Source: Acidobacteriota bacterium (GTDB taxonomy: Bacteria > Acidobacteriota > Terriglobia > Terriglobales > Acidobacteriaceae). From it: 11,689 nt of DNA. The number at the start of each line of letters is the position of its first letter. Position 1 is the stretch's first letter. This document shows positions 1 through 7,681 of this stretch, in pieces. A model generated the notes under the pieces. It searched no databases and had not been told where the DNA came from. It saw only the letters and a program-made list of their open reading frames with translations. A program made the position numbers and the translations under genes. The stretch is from NCBI GenBank assembly GCA_021781255.1, contig JAJXXG010001185.1, forward strand, positions 1 to 11,689. The letters are read 5' to 3'.

Positions 1-135
1 GTTCTGCGTGAGGTAGGCCCCTATCACGACTTCAATTGCCGTTTGAGCGGGCCACCAATGCTGTGGCCCATAAGCATGCAGCAGGAGATCGTGCATCTGG
101 CGCAGCCGGTGAGGCGGCGAGGGGCGCGGACTCAT
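1..135 (-). CDS. Endonuclease III-like (HhH-GPD) DNA glycosylase, N-terminal fragment
   Basis: An open frame of exactly 45 codons runs from an ATG (complement of 133-135) to the left edge with no stop, so this is the N-terminus only. The visible protein contains AYGPQHWWPAQTAIEVVIGA followed by YLTQN. This matches the start of the helix-hairpin-helix GPD family related to endonuclease III, in which a WWPA-type stretch and (F/I)EV.IGA.LTQN precede the catalytic helices. Members excise damaged bases in base excision repair. The HhH motif, the catalytic Asp and any 4Fe-4S cysteines would lie beyond the edge, so activity cannot be judged and the exact glycosylase subtype is open. The start codon lies 2 bases after the stop of the TPR gene upstream, which suggests translational coupling. 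The first residues (MSPRPSPPHR) are proline/arginine rich and probably disordered. Confidence 0.8.
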   Translation of the reverse strand, partial: MSPRPSPPHRLRQMHDLLLHAYGPQHWWPAQTAIEVVIGAYLTQN

Positions 136-137
136 CT

Positions 138-491
138 TCACCGAAGCGCATCCTCAGGTGGCGCAGACTGCAATTGCTGCTTCCATTCGAGAATACGTGC
201 GCGTGCGGCTGCGGCTTCTGCTTCGGGAACGTGGCCCGCTACCTGCAATGAAATCGATAGTGCGGTGTGAGCCAGCGGATCATTCGGCGTGAGCGCGGTG
301 AGTGCCAGCGCCGTGGCGACGGCCTGTTCCAGGCGGCCAACCTCGCGCAAGGCACGCACCAAGCCGTGATGTGCTTCGTAGTTTGCCGGGTCTGCGTCGA
401 TGGCTGCACGGAAAGCATGCACAGCCTCCTGCGCTGATCCTGCTGCGAGCAGGTCAATCCCTTGCTGCGACAGATCCTCGGATGTTTGCAT
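138..491 (-). CDS. Small TPR-repeat protein
   Basis: This is a 117-residue protein from the chosen ATG at 491. It is almost entirely tetratricopeptide repeat: about three units of roughly 34 residues (about 4-37, 38-71, 72-105), with the repeating pattern A..G...EA...(F/L)..A...(D/T)P. It ends in a short charged/glutamine-rich tail (EWKQQLQ). There is no signal peptide or membrane segment, so it is probably a cytoplasmic protein-protein adaptor whose partner cannot be read from the sequence. The frame stays open upstream to an ATG at 611, but that would overlap the divergent yjbQ gene. The start at 491 gives a TPR-typical N-terminus ([15 protein letters not shown]) and has a GGAG about 12 bases upstream. 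An ATG at 515 (125 residues) is the alternative and lacks a clear ribosome site. The stop lies 2 bases before the glycosylase start, so the two genes form an operon. Confidence 0.75.
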   Translation of the reverse strand: MQTSEDLSQQGIDLLAAGSAQEAVHAFRAAIDADPANYEAHHGLVRALREVGRLEQAVATALALTALTPNDPLAHTALSISLQVAGHVPEAEAAAARARILEWKQQLQSAPPEDALR

Positions 492-563
492 GCTGGAACG
501 GTTCTCCACATTCATTAGGATATAGGGTGAGCCGCGAAGTTGCCATTGCAGCGGTACGGCGCC

Positions 564-568
564 GGAGG
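564..568 (+). promoter_or_regulatory. Ribosome binding site that fixes the yjbQ start
   Basis: GGAGG ends 6 bases before the ATG at 575. Another in-frame ATG at 569 directly abuts this motif and so would be badly spaced. The motif therefore supports 575 as the start and argues against the much longer open frame that begins at 302. Confidence 0.75.
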
Positions 569-574
569 ATGGGC

Positions 575-991
575 ATGAAGAGCCATACAGAATATCTGGT
601 GTTTGAGACAAAGAAGCGGTATGAGATGGTGCACATTACCGATGAGGTGGAGCAGATTGTTCAACGCAGCGGTGTGCAGGATGGGCTGTGCTTTGTTTCC
701 CCGATGCATATTACTGCGGCAATCTACGTGAACGATCTGGAAGACGGTTTGATTGAGGACATCGGTAAATGGCTTGAACAGTTGGCTCCTGCACGACCGG
801 ACTACAAGCATCACCAGACAGGCGAGGACAACGCAGACGCGCATTTGAAGTCTCTTTTGCTGCACCACGAGACCACGCTTCCAGTGACCGGAGGGCGGCT
901 GGATCTGGGGACATGGCAGCGCGTGTTCTACGCCGAGTTTGATGGACAGCGGCGAAAGCGCGTAATTGTGAAGGTGCTGGGCGTGGAGTGA
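575..991 (+). CDS. yjbQ: YjbQ / UPF0047 family protein
   Basis: A 138-residue protein, the usual length for the YjbQ family (COG0432), which forms compact trimers. Family landmarks visible in order are [10 protein letters not shown] (H45 in the normal H.TAA..vNE block), D62 in the GLIEDI segment, H79-H80, [11 protein letters not shown] (residues 85-95, with H90), a TLPV segment, and [17 protein letters not shown] (107-124), matching the G.L.LGTWQ...EfDG signature. The conserved histidines form the family's putative ligand site. Some YjbQ proteins show weak thiamine-phosphate synthase activity, but the physiological role is not settled and nothing here adds a substrate. It is probably cytosolic. 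The start at 575 is chosen from the GGAGG six bases upstream. Sequence in the same frame before this is a shadow of the divergent TPR gene. It converges on the ABC exporter gene with a 38-base gap in which I see no convincing terminator hairpin. Confidence 0.92.
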   Translation: MKSHTEYLVFETKKRYEMVHITDEVEQIVQRSGVQDGLCFVSPMHITAAIYVNDLEDGLIEDIGKWLEQLAPARPDYKHHQTGEDNADAHLKSLLLHHETTLPVTGGRLDLGTWQRVFYAEFDGQRRKRVIVKVLGVE

Positions 992-1029
992 GCGCATCGA
1001 TCGTAAGATTGCTGCCGACCCAAGAAGGT

Positions 1030-2781
1030 TTATCCAGCGACCGTAAGTTCTTCTTCCAGCTGCTGCTTTTGATAGAGGCTTGCGTAGTAGCCATCCAGAG
1101 CAAGCAGTTCTTCATGCCGACCCACTTCCACGATTCGACCGTGGTCGAGCACTGCTATCTGGTCGGCATCTCGCACTGTGGACACGCGGTGCGAGATAAG
1201 GATGGTGGTCGCCGTGGAGGTATAACTGCGCAGGCCGCCCAGGATGCGCTCTTCAGTGTATGTGTCCACGCTGGCGAGCGCGTCATCAAGGATGAGAATT
1301 GCGGGTTTGCGCAGCAGCGCTCTCGCAATGGCGGTGCGCTGTTTCTGTCCGCCAGATAGGGTGACTCCACGCTCGCCTACGACGGTTTCAAATCCCTGGG
1401 GAAACTCTTCAAATTCGCGGCGGATATGCGCAGCCTCGGCTGCCTGCATCAAATCCTGCTGGCTGGCATTCGGAGCGCCAAATGCCAGGTTTTCGCGAAT
1501 CGTTTCACTGAAGAGGAAGGTCTCCTGCGGAACCATGCCGATATTGCGCCTGAGCGCAGCCAGAGGATACTGGCGAATCGGGCGGCCATCGATGAGCAGG
1601 GAACCGTCAGGAACTTCGTAAAGCCGCGAAATGATATTGACGAGCGTGGTCTTGCCTGATCCAGTGGGGCCAACGATGGCGAGGCTTGATCCGGCAGGAA
1701 TCCGCAGAGAGATATCGCGCAGAACGGGGGACTCGCCGTAAGCAAAGTTCAGGTGCCGGAATTCGATTTCGCCCTTGAGAACAGTATCTTCGGCAATCGC
1801 GGGGTCGGCCTGACTGTCGTCAATCGCAGGCTTTGCGCGAAGCAATTCATCAATGCGCTTGACCGAAGCGGTGCCGCGCTGGAAGAGATTTACCACCCAG
1901 CCCACTGCGATAATCGGCCAGATGAGCAGAATCATGTAGGTGTTGAAGGCGACGAATTCGCCCGGTGTGATGCGATGCGCAATGACCTCATGCCCGCCCA
2001 CCAGCAGTGTGATGATCATGGAGACGCCGAGAATGAACTCCAGTGTCGGCCACAACATGCCCATCAGCTGCACTAGTCGTTGCGCGCGCGCAATGTACTT
2101 GAGATTCGCCTGCTCGAAGATGTCCATCTGGGAGTCTTCGCGGGCGAATGCGCGCACCAGGCGAACGCCGGAGTAGTTCTCCTGTGCCTGGGAAGAGATC
2201 TCAGAAAAACTCTCCTGAATGCGTTCGAAGCGGTCGTGAATCTTGCGTCCAAAGTACTGGACAAGGATGCTGGCGAGCGGCATGGGAGCCCAGGCGACCA
2301 GCGTGAGCCATGGGCTGATATGCAGCAGGAAGAAGAGCGCGCCGATGGTGAAAAAGATCGTATTTGCGCTGTACATCAACGCCGGGCCCAGGAGCATGCG
2401 AACGGCATTGAGGTCGTTTGTGAGGCGGGCCATGATGTCGCCCGTGCGGAAGCGCTGATAGAAGCCGGAGTCCTGCAGTTCAAGGCGACGAAAGAGATCG
2501 TTGCGCAGGTCGAACTCAATTTCGCGGGAGATGCCGATCAGGATCCAGCGTTGCGCGTAGAGGAAGATGCCTTTTACCAGGGCAATCCCGACCAGCAGAC
2601 CCGCGTAGATAAGGATGCGATGGCGGGTGACGCCATGGTCCAGATCATCAATGGCAGCCTGCAGAACCTTGGGGAAGAGCACCCAGACGGAGTTCGTGGC
2701 GACGCAGGAGAGCAGGCCCCACAGGTATCCCCAGCGGTAGCGGCGCATGTAAGCAAAGAGGGGCCTCAGGTCGCGAAGCAT
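1030..2781 (-). CDS. ABC exporter half-transporter (fused TMD-NBD) with degenerate Walker B
   Basis: This 583-residue type IV ABC exporter subunit has an N-terminal six-helix membrane domain (about 1-310) and a C-terminal ATPase domain (about 337-575). Visible motifs are Walker A GPTGSGKT (371-378), Q-loop Q419, signature LSGGQ (475-479), Walker B ILILDD (495-500), D-loop ASVD and switch His H531. The residue after the Walker B Asp is D500, where self-sufficient exporters carry the catalytic Glu. The LDDALASVD wording resembles the degenerate partner of heterodimeric exporters (E. coli MdlA, B. subtilis YheI/BmrC, TM287). It probably exports a lipid or amphiphilic compound from the inner membrane, working with a canonical DE-type partner that is not in this window. 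It follows the LptF-LptG fusion after 54 bases on the same strand, so MsbA-like lipid flipping is an alternative, but D500 argues against a plain MsbA homodimer. No strong ribosome site precedes the ATG. Confidence 0.9.
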   Translation of the reverse strand: MLRDLRPLFAYMRRYRWGYLWGLLSCVATNSVWVLFPKVLQAAIDDLDHGVTRHRILIYAGLLVGIALVKGIFLYAQRWILIGISREIEFDLRNDLFRRLELQDSGFYQRFRTGDIMARLTNDLNAVRMLLGPALMYSANTIFFTIGALFFLLHISPWLTLVAWAPMPLASILVQYFGRKIHDRFERIQESFSEISSQAQENYSGVRLVRAFAREDSQMDIFEQANLKYIARAQRLVQLMGMLWPTLEFILGVSMIITLLVGGHEVIAHRITPGEFVAFNTYMILLIWPIIAVGWVVNLFQRGTASVKRIDELLRAKPAIDDSQADPAIAEDTVLKGEIEFRHLNFAYGESPVLRDISLRIPAGSSLAIVGPTGSGKTTLVNIISRLYEVPDGSLLIDGRPIRQYPLAALRRNIGMVPQETFLFSETIRENLAFGAPNASQQDLMQAAEAAHIRREFEEFPQGFETVVGERGVTLSGGQKQRTAIARALLRKPAILILDDALASVDTYTEERILGGLRSYTSTATTILISHRVSTVRDADQIAVLDHGRIVEVGRHEELLALDGYYASLYQKQQLEEELTVAG

Positions 2782-2835
2782 AGTTCTATTGTAAGGTGCG
2801 TTGTATCACTACGGAAACGGTAACTGCAATGTTGT

Positions 2836-5175
2836 TTACGTGGGAGTGCGCAGCAACAGATATCCGCCCGTGAGGCCGAAGAGCACATCCGGGGCCCAGG
2901 CCGCCAGGGCTGCAGGCAGATAGTTCACGCTGCCCATTGCTCCAAAGAGTCCTTCAATCACCCAATATGTAAGCGCAACGCCAATGGCCACGGCGATGCT
3001 GGTGAGCGATCCGCGCCGGCCCATGGACAAGGCAAACGGGATGGCGAGAACCGACATGACGATGGCGATGAGCGGGTAGGCCAGTTTGTGCCACAGGGCT
3101 ACGCGGAGACGCATCGTATCAAATCCGCTCTGCCGCAGATCGTTGATATACCGCTCCAACTGGCCGAAGTTCATCTCCTGCGATTGCAGGCTTTCTTTTT
3201 TGAAATAGCTTGGCTCCTCATGAATCTCGGCGTACGTGGTGCTCTTGAATTCCTGATATCCAAGAACGTTGGCGCCGTTCAGGTCGCGCTCCCATCCATT
3301 CTGGAAGTGCCAGGAATTCGTGTCGGAGTCCCAGAAGACACGTGCGGCAAAGATGCGCCGAGTGAGAGAGAACGTGGAGGGATCGAACTCGAAGATCGAG
3401 AGATTGGCAAACTCGTTGCGATCCGGATCAAAGAACTGGTAGTAGAAGATGCGACCGGGTTCGCCGGGATGCGGCTGGCCAAACATCCACTTCTGTTCGG
3501 GATGCAGGAAGGTCTGAGGCGGACGGCCCTTGATGGTGCTGCGCAGTGACTCCTGCCGCCGATTGGCCTGCGGCAGGTAGAACTGGTCAAACAAAAACAG
3601 GCAGACGGAAAGGATGGCTGCGATGGAGACGATGGGAACAACGAGCCGGTAGAGACTGATGCCGGTTGCCTTCATGGCAACGATTTCGCTGTTGCGGTTC
3701 AGCACGCCAAATGTGACGAGGACGGCGATGAGTACAGCCAGAGGCGCAATCTGGTAGAGCATGCTGGGGGTCAGGTTTACCAGATAGGCGCCAACCGTGG
3801 TGAGAGCAATGTGGTTGCGGATGATGTCGCCCACTAGCTCAAAGAAGGTGAAGACCAGCATCAGCAGCACAAAGCTGATCAGCACGAGGAAGAACGTGTT
3901 CAGAAACTCTCGAATTACGTAGCCATCCAGAATGCGCGGGAAGGCCCCGTGGGCTCCTGAGCGCGAAGTGGGCTGCTGAAGCCGGGTGAGCAGAGAGCTG
4001 AGACGCTTTCCATTGCGGCTCTGCCTGAAACTGGGACGCGGGATGCGCAAGGCAAGGCCTGTAAAGGCGCTGAGAACGCGGCCTCCGCTGGCCATTTGCC
4101 ACCGCAGAAAAATTCCCGCCGCGGCGAAGACGAGGTTGGCGAGCCACACAGCGATTGACGGCGGCAGCTTGCCCTGGCGGCCCAGCGCTATGCCGGTGTA
4201 CGAGAGGACGTAGTAAAGAATGACCAGCAGCAACGTGAAGACGAAGCCGGAGCTCTTGCCGCCACGACGCGAGACCACGCCGAGAGAAACGCCGACCAGC
4301 ATCAGCACAAGGCATGCCGCCGGATACGCCAGGCGCGTGTGGTACTCGATCAGAAATCGTCTGCCGTCCGGGCCGTGGATGCGCTTCTCCAGTGCATCCA
4401 TGGGGAGAGCGTAGATGGCGGTGTCCATGCGGCCCAGGTGTACGTCGCTCTGCTGGCTGAGCGTCAGAGGAAGATCCGTGCTGGTAAAGGTGGAAATGTT
4501 GTATTGCTGCGGCTGGCCTGCCACGGTCTCATGCCGGGAGCCGTCGCGCAGGCGCATCAGCAGTTCCTGGGTCGAATCATTGACGACGGTTGCCGAAGCT
4601 GCGGTTGTGATCAGCGGCGTGGATGGATCGCTGACATCCGCCATGAAAACCTGCCGCCAGTTGGCTGCGCCCGCGCCGCCGCGAACATCCTGCACGTAAA
4701 GGACAAAGTTGCGAAAATCCTCGTAGAAGACACGCGGCTGAATCTCATACGAAGCCTGCGATGTCTCCAAAGCTTGCTGCATGGCCAGGATGGCCTGATT
4801 GGCGCGCGGGGCAACGTATAGGGAATTCACGAGCCCAATCAGGGTTCCGCCCACCGCTACCAGCGAAGCCACGCGCACAAAGAAGCCGATTCCCAGGCCG
4901 GAGGCGCGCATGGCGATGACTTCGCTGTCTGCGGCCAGCCGGCTGAATCCCAGCAATATGCCTACCAGCACGGCCATGGGAATGGTCACGCGGAAGGTAT
5001 TGGGCAGGGTAAAAAGAAAGATCTCCAGAACGTTGGTGAAGGTGGAGCTGTTGCGAACGATCATCTCCAGGATGTGGGGAAGATCGCGCATGAAGAGAAC
5101 AAAGGTGAACAGAGCGCATCCGATGAGCGTGTGTGAGAGAATTTCGCCGAGAATGTAGCGGGTGAGGATGCGCAC
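2836..5175 (-). CDS. lptFG: Single-chain LptF-LptG fusion, LPS export permease
   Basis: A 779-residue protein, about twice the length of LptF or LptG, with two consecutive YjgP/YjgQ permease units. Half 1 (about 1-360): three helices (about 12-32, 53-77, 98-122), a periplasmic domain, then three helices (about 281-358). Half 2 (about 415-779): helices near 424-447, 467-491, 509-530, a periplasmic domain (about 531-690), and three final helices. Each half keeps the coupling-helix signature that contacts LptB: SEVIAMRASG (84-93) and SEIVAMKATG (496-505). Each also keeps the post-domain block with LAYP. Half 1 resembles LptF and half 2 resembles LptG (AIPFALSMGRRG; YLPAALAAWAP). The linker (about 366-414) is rich in Arg/Lys/Ser, as expected for a cytoplasmic loop. 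By family knowledge LptF and LptG extract LPS from the inner membrane and pass it to LptC/LptA, powered by LptB; none of those partners is visible here. The start codon is GTG with a weak AGGG seven bases before it. It starts 20 bases after copA ends. Confidence 0.93.
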   Translation of the reverse strand: MRILTRYILGEILSHTLIGCALFTFVLFMRDLPHILEMIVRNSSTFTNVLEIFLFTLPNTFRVTIPMAVLVGILLGFSRLAADSEVIAMRASGLGIGFFVRVASLVAVGGTLIGLVNSLYVAPRANQAILAMQQALETSQASYEIQPRVFYEDFRNFVLYVQDVRGGAGAANWRQVFMADVSDPSTPLITTAASATVVNDSTQELLMRLRDGSRHETVAGQPQQYNISTFTSTDLPLTLSQQSDVHLGRMDTAIYALPMDALEKRIHGPDGRRFLIEYHTRLAYPAACLVLMLVGVSLGVVSRRGGKSSGFVFTLLLVILYYVLSYTGIALGRQGKLPPSIAVWLANLVFAAAGIFLRWQMASGGRVLSAFTGLALRIPRPSFRQSRNGKRLSSLLTRLQQPTSRSGAHGAFPRILDGYVIREFLNTFFLVLISFVLLMLVFTFFELVGDIIRNHIALTTVGAYLVNLTPSMLYQIAPLAVLIAVLVTFGVLNRNSEIVAMKATGISLYRLVVPIVSIAAILSVCLFLFDQFYLPQANRRQESLRSTIKGRPPQTFLHPEQKWMFGQPHPGEPGRIFYYQFFDPDRNEFANLSIFEFDPSTFSLTRRIFAARVFWDSDTNSWHFQNGWERDLNGANVLGYQEFKSTTYAEIHEEPSYFKKESLQSQEMNFGQLERYINDLRQSGFDTMRLRVALWHKLAYPLIAIVMSVLAIPFALSMGRRGSLTSIAVAIGVALTYWVIEGLFGAMGSVNYLPAALAAWAPDVLFGLTGGYLLLRTPT

Positions 5176-5195
5176 GGAAGAACCCTGTAATCAGT

Positions 5196-7463
5196 TTAGC
5201 GTGCTGAGAACGCCGGGACGGAGTGCGGCTGCCAGCGCCTGAGGCGCAAACTGTTGGTGAGCACGCTGACGGAACTGAGGGCCATGGCCGCAGCAGCCAC
5301 CCACGGACTGAGCAACACGTGGAAAGCGGGGTAGAGCAGCCCCGCAGCGAGCGGAATTCCCAGCAGATTGTAAGCCGCCGCCCAGATCAGATTCTGCCGC
5401 ATCACGCTCAGCGTTGAGCCTGCCAGGTCAATTGCGGCGGGAATTGCCATGGGCTGCGTGCGCAGCAGCAGAACGTCGCCAGCCTCCTGTGCCAAATCAG
5501 CCCCTGTCCCCATCGCAATGCCTGCATCGGCCTGCGCAAGCGCGCCGGCATCGTTGATGCCGTCTCCTACCATGGCTACGCGCAACCCGCGCTCCTGCAG
5601 CGCGCGAATCCGATCGAGTTTCCCGGCGGGATCAAGACCTGCCTCGACCTCTGAGATGCCAGCCTGCTGAGCAATCGGTGCAGCGGCAAAGGCCGAGTCG
5701 CCCGTGAGCATAATGACGCGTAATCCCGCATGGCGCAGTGCGATTACGGCCTCGGCAGCCTCCGGCCTGAGCGTGTCGCGGGCATCAAAGCAACCGGCAG
5801 GATGATTGTCCAGGGCCATCCACAGCCTTGTTGTGCCGGGCTTGGGGGGAGGGACACTGTCGGGAACACGCCCAAAAAATTCGCGGAAGAGCGCTTCGTT
5901 GCCGAGGACACAGTTATAGCCGTCCACCTTTGCCGTAAGGCCTCGGCCGGGGAGAATCTGCACGTCCTCCGCAGGCTCCCAGGTGAGTTGCTGGTCGCGG
6001 GCGTAATCCACGATGGCGTGTGCGAGCGGGTGGTTGGATCTTTCTTCGGCCGCGGCGGCGATGCGAAGGATCTGATCTTCGGTGTACACCGCAAACGGAT
6101 GTACGGCGGAGAGCACTGGGTGACCAACTGTAATGGTTCCCGTCTTGTCGAGAACAATTGCGTCCAGGCGGACCAGGCGCTCGATCGCTTCGCCTCCCTT
6201 GAAGAGCACGCCGAGCTGCGCTCCACGGCCCACGGCCACGGTAAGGGCGGCAGGCACGGCTAACCCCATGGCGCAGGGGCAGGCAATCACCAGCACGGCA
6301 ACGGTGCTTGCCAGGGCCATCTGTAAGGAATGGGTGGCGACGATCCATGCCACGAACGTGAGCAGAGCCAGGCCAAGCACCGTTGGCACAAAGATGGAGC
6401 TTGCCCGGTCTGCAAGCCGCTCCATGGGTGCTCGCGAGGACTGTGCCTGCTCCACCATCCGCGTAATCTGTGCCAGCACCGTGAATTCGCCCAGCGACGT
6501 GGCGCGGCACACGACGGCTCCGTCGTAGTTGAGCGAACCAGCCAGCACCCGGCCTCCCGGTTCGCGCGTTTGCGGCGTGGACTCGCCCGTCAGCATGGAT
6601 TCATCCACCGTCGTGCGGCCTTCCAGGATATCGGCATCCACCGGGAAGCGCTCCCCGGGAAGAACGAGCACGCTGTCTCCGGGCTGGATTTCATTGAGCG
6701 GAACGACGGTCTCTACGCCGTTGAGGATGCGCCGGGCCGTGGCCGGACGCAGGCGGCTGAGCAGGTTGAGCGCCTCCAGAGCACGGCGCTTTGCGCGTGC
6801 CTCCAGAACCTTGCCCAGCAGCAGAAAGCCAAGGATGAGCAGGACGGCGTCAAAGTAAACCTGGCGGCCCGATGCGGGCCAGAGCGTTGCGAAGGCAGAA
6901 TACAGAAAAGCGACACCGGTCCCCAGGCTGACCAGTGTGTTCATATTTGTTGTGCCATGGCGCAGCCCGCGAGCAGCGTTCCAATAAATGCTTCGTCCTG
7001 CCCATGTCATCAGCGCCGCTGTTACGCCGAGGAGCACCCAGCGCAGCAGACCCTGAGGCAGGCTGTATAGCCAAGGCATTGCCTGCATCAGAAGGTTGCC
7101 TGATTCTCCCATTTCGCCGCCCAGCGGCATGGAAAGGATCATTGCGAGAATGCCCGCCACGATCGTCGTCCAGGCCTTCCTGGCCGATTCGGAGGCGGCA
7201 TGGCCGGCACGTTCCTCGGTGGTGGATTCGCCGGCGCGCGGCAATACGGCGTCGTATCCGGCTGCGCGAATCGCTGCCACCAGGTTATGCGGCTCTGCAA
7301 TTGCGGGATCGAACACGACACTCGCCCGATGAGCCATCAGGTCTACACGGGCAGACTCCACACCCGCGGTCGAGCGCAGGGCATACTCCACGTGGTGCTG
7401 GCATGCAGCGCACGTCATGCCAAGGACAGGCAGTGTAAGCGATTCTGTCTGGTGCGAAGCCAT
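5196..7463 (-). CDS. copA: Cu+-exporting P1B-type ATPase
   Basis: This 755-residue heavy-metal ATPase probably pumps Cu+ (possibly Ag+) out of the cytoplasm. Order of parts: one N-terminal HMA metal-binding domain (about 9-74) with GMTCAAC (C18, C21); membrane helices from about 98; actuator-domain TGES (292-295); the CPC metal site in the membrane (C395-P396-C397); phosphorylation motif DKTGT (D439); SNHP with the P1B-specific HP (H478-P479); hinge motif GDGIND (633-638); and the last two helices. These carry Y698-N699 and M727 followed by S730-S731, the residues that mark the Cu+ (P1B-1) class. All catalytic motifs are intact. It starts 8 bases after the copZ stop, so it is surely co-transcribed with that chaperone, and ends 20 bases before the lptFG start. 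No copper-sensing regulator gene (CsoR, CueR or CopY type) is in the window. Confidence 0.96.
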   Translation of the reverse strand: MASHQTESLTLPVLGMTCAACQHHVEYALRSTAGVESARVDLMAHRASVVFDPAIAEPHNLVAAIRAAGYDAVLPRAGESTTEERAGHAASESARKAWTTIVAGILAMILSMPLGGEMGESGNLLMQAMPWLYSLPQGLLRWVLLGVTAALMTWAGRSIYWNAARGLRHGTTNMNTLVSLGTGVAFLYSAFATLWPASGRQVYFDAVLLILGFLLLGKVLEARAKRRALEALNLLSRLRPATARRILNGVETVVPLNEIQPGDSVLVLPGERFPVDADILEGRTTVDESMLTGESTPQTREPGGRVLAGSLNYDGAVVCRATSLGEFTVLAQITRMVEQAQSSRAPMERLADRASSIFVPTVLGLALLTFVAWIVATHSLQMALASTVAVLVIACPCAMGLAVPAALTVAVGRGAQLGVLFKGGEAIERLVRLDAIVLDKTGTITVGHPVLSAVHPFAVYTEDQILRIAAAAEERSNHPLAHAIVDYARDQQLTWEPAEDVQILPGRGLTAKVDGYNCVLGNEALFREFFGRVPDSVPPPKPGTTRLWMALDNHPAGCFDARDTLRPEAAEAVIALRHAGLRVIMLTGDSAFAAAPIAQQAGISEVEAGLDPAGKLDRIRALQERGLRVAMVGDGINDAGALAQADAGIAMGTGADLAQEAGDVLLLRTQPMAIPAAIDLAGSTLSVMRQNLIWAAAYNLLGIPLAAGLLYPAFHVLLSPWVAAAAMALSSVSVLTNSLRLRRWQPHSVPAFSAR

Positions 7464-7471
7464 GGGCGCAG

Positions 7472-7681
7472 TTATTGCTCCAGTCGAGCTGTATAGCCGG
7501 CTTTGGCCAGAGTAGCAATCGCCTGATCGACGGGGGCCGGATCTACGGTGGTGCTGAGCCTTGCAGCGCCGATGCGCACCTCCTCCACGTGGACTTTCTC
7601 AATGGAAGCAAGCGCCTGGGAAACGCGCCGAACACAGGACCCGCAGTGCATACCGTCGATTCGCAGCGTGAACTCCGCCAT
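7472..7681 (-). CDS. copZ: CopZ-like copper chaperone (single HMA domain)
   Basis: A 69-residue protein consisting of one heavy-metal-associated domain with the ferredoxin-like beta-alpha-beta-beta-alpha-beta pattern. The metal site is GMHCGSC (C13 and C16), the MxCxxC form used for Cu+ binding. There is no signal peptide, so it is a cytosolic carrier expected to deliver Cu+ to the CopA ATPase encoded 8 bases downstream. A strong GGGAGG ribosome site lies four bases before the ATG. It is the first gene of the minus-strand run, so its upstream region should hold the operon promoter. The domain is similar in plan to the N-terminal HMA domain of the adjacent CopA. An Hg2+ carrier (MerP-like) is the alternative, but MerP is periplasmic with a signal peptide and the neighbouring ATPase has copper-class residues. 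Confidence 0.93.
   Translation of the reverse strand: MAEFTLRIDGMHCGSCVRRVSQALASIEKVHVEEVRIGAARLSTTVDPAPVDQAIATLAKAGYTARLEQ

Noticed and set aside
302..574. Long N-terminal extension of the yjbQ frame (open from 302)
   Set aside because: It is arginine/proline rich, lies over the TPR gene on the other strand and is not part of the YjbQ family. The GGAGG at 564-568 places the start at 575.
492..611. Longer TPR gene start at 611 or 515
   Set aside because: 611 would overlap the divergent yjbQ gene, and the added residues are not TPR-like. 515 lacks a clear ribosome site; it is kept only as an alternative.
992..1029. Possible terminator between yjbQ and the ABC exporter gene
   Set aside because: Only a short CGATCG palindrome is present, with no stable stem and T-run.
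2788..2816. TACAAT -10-like box on the minus strand before the ABC exporter gene
   Set aside because: The -35 region at the right spacing is a poor match (TTCCGT), and the transcript would start at about the ATG. Read-through from lptFG is simpler.
2080..2823. Plus-strand open frame of 247 codons opposite the ABC exporter
   Set aside because: It is the antisense shadow of a well-conserved gene in high-GC DNA, with no recognisable domain or ribosome site.
6330..7070. Plus-strand open frame of 246 codons opposite copA
   Set aside because: Antisense to intact P-type ATPase motifs; its translation has a low-complexity Arg/His/Cys-rich look with no family resemblance.
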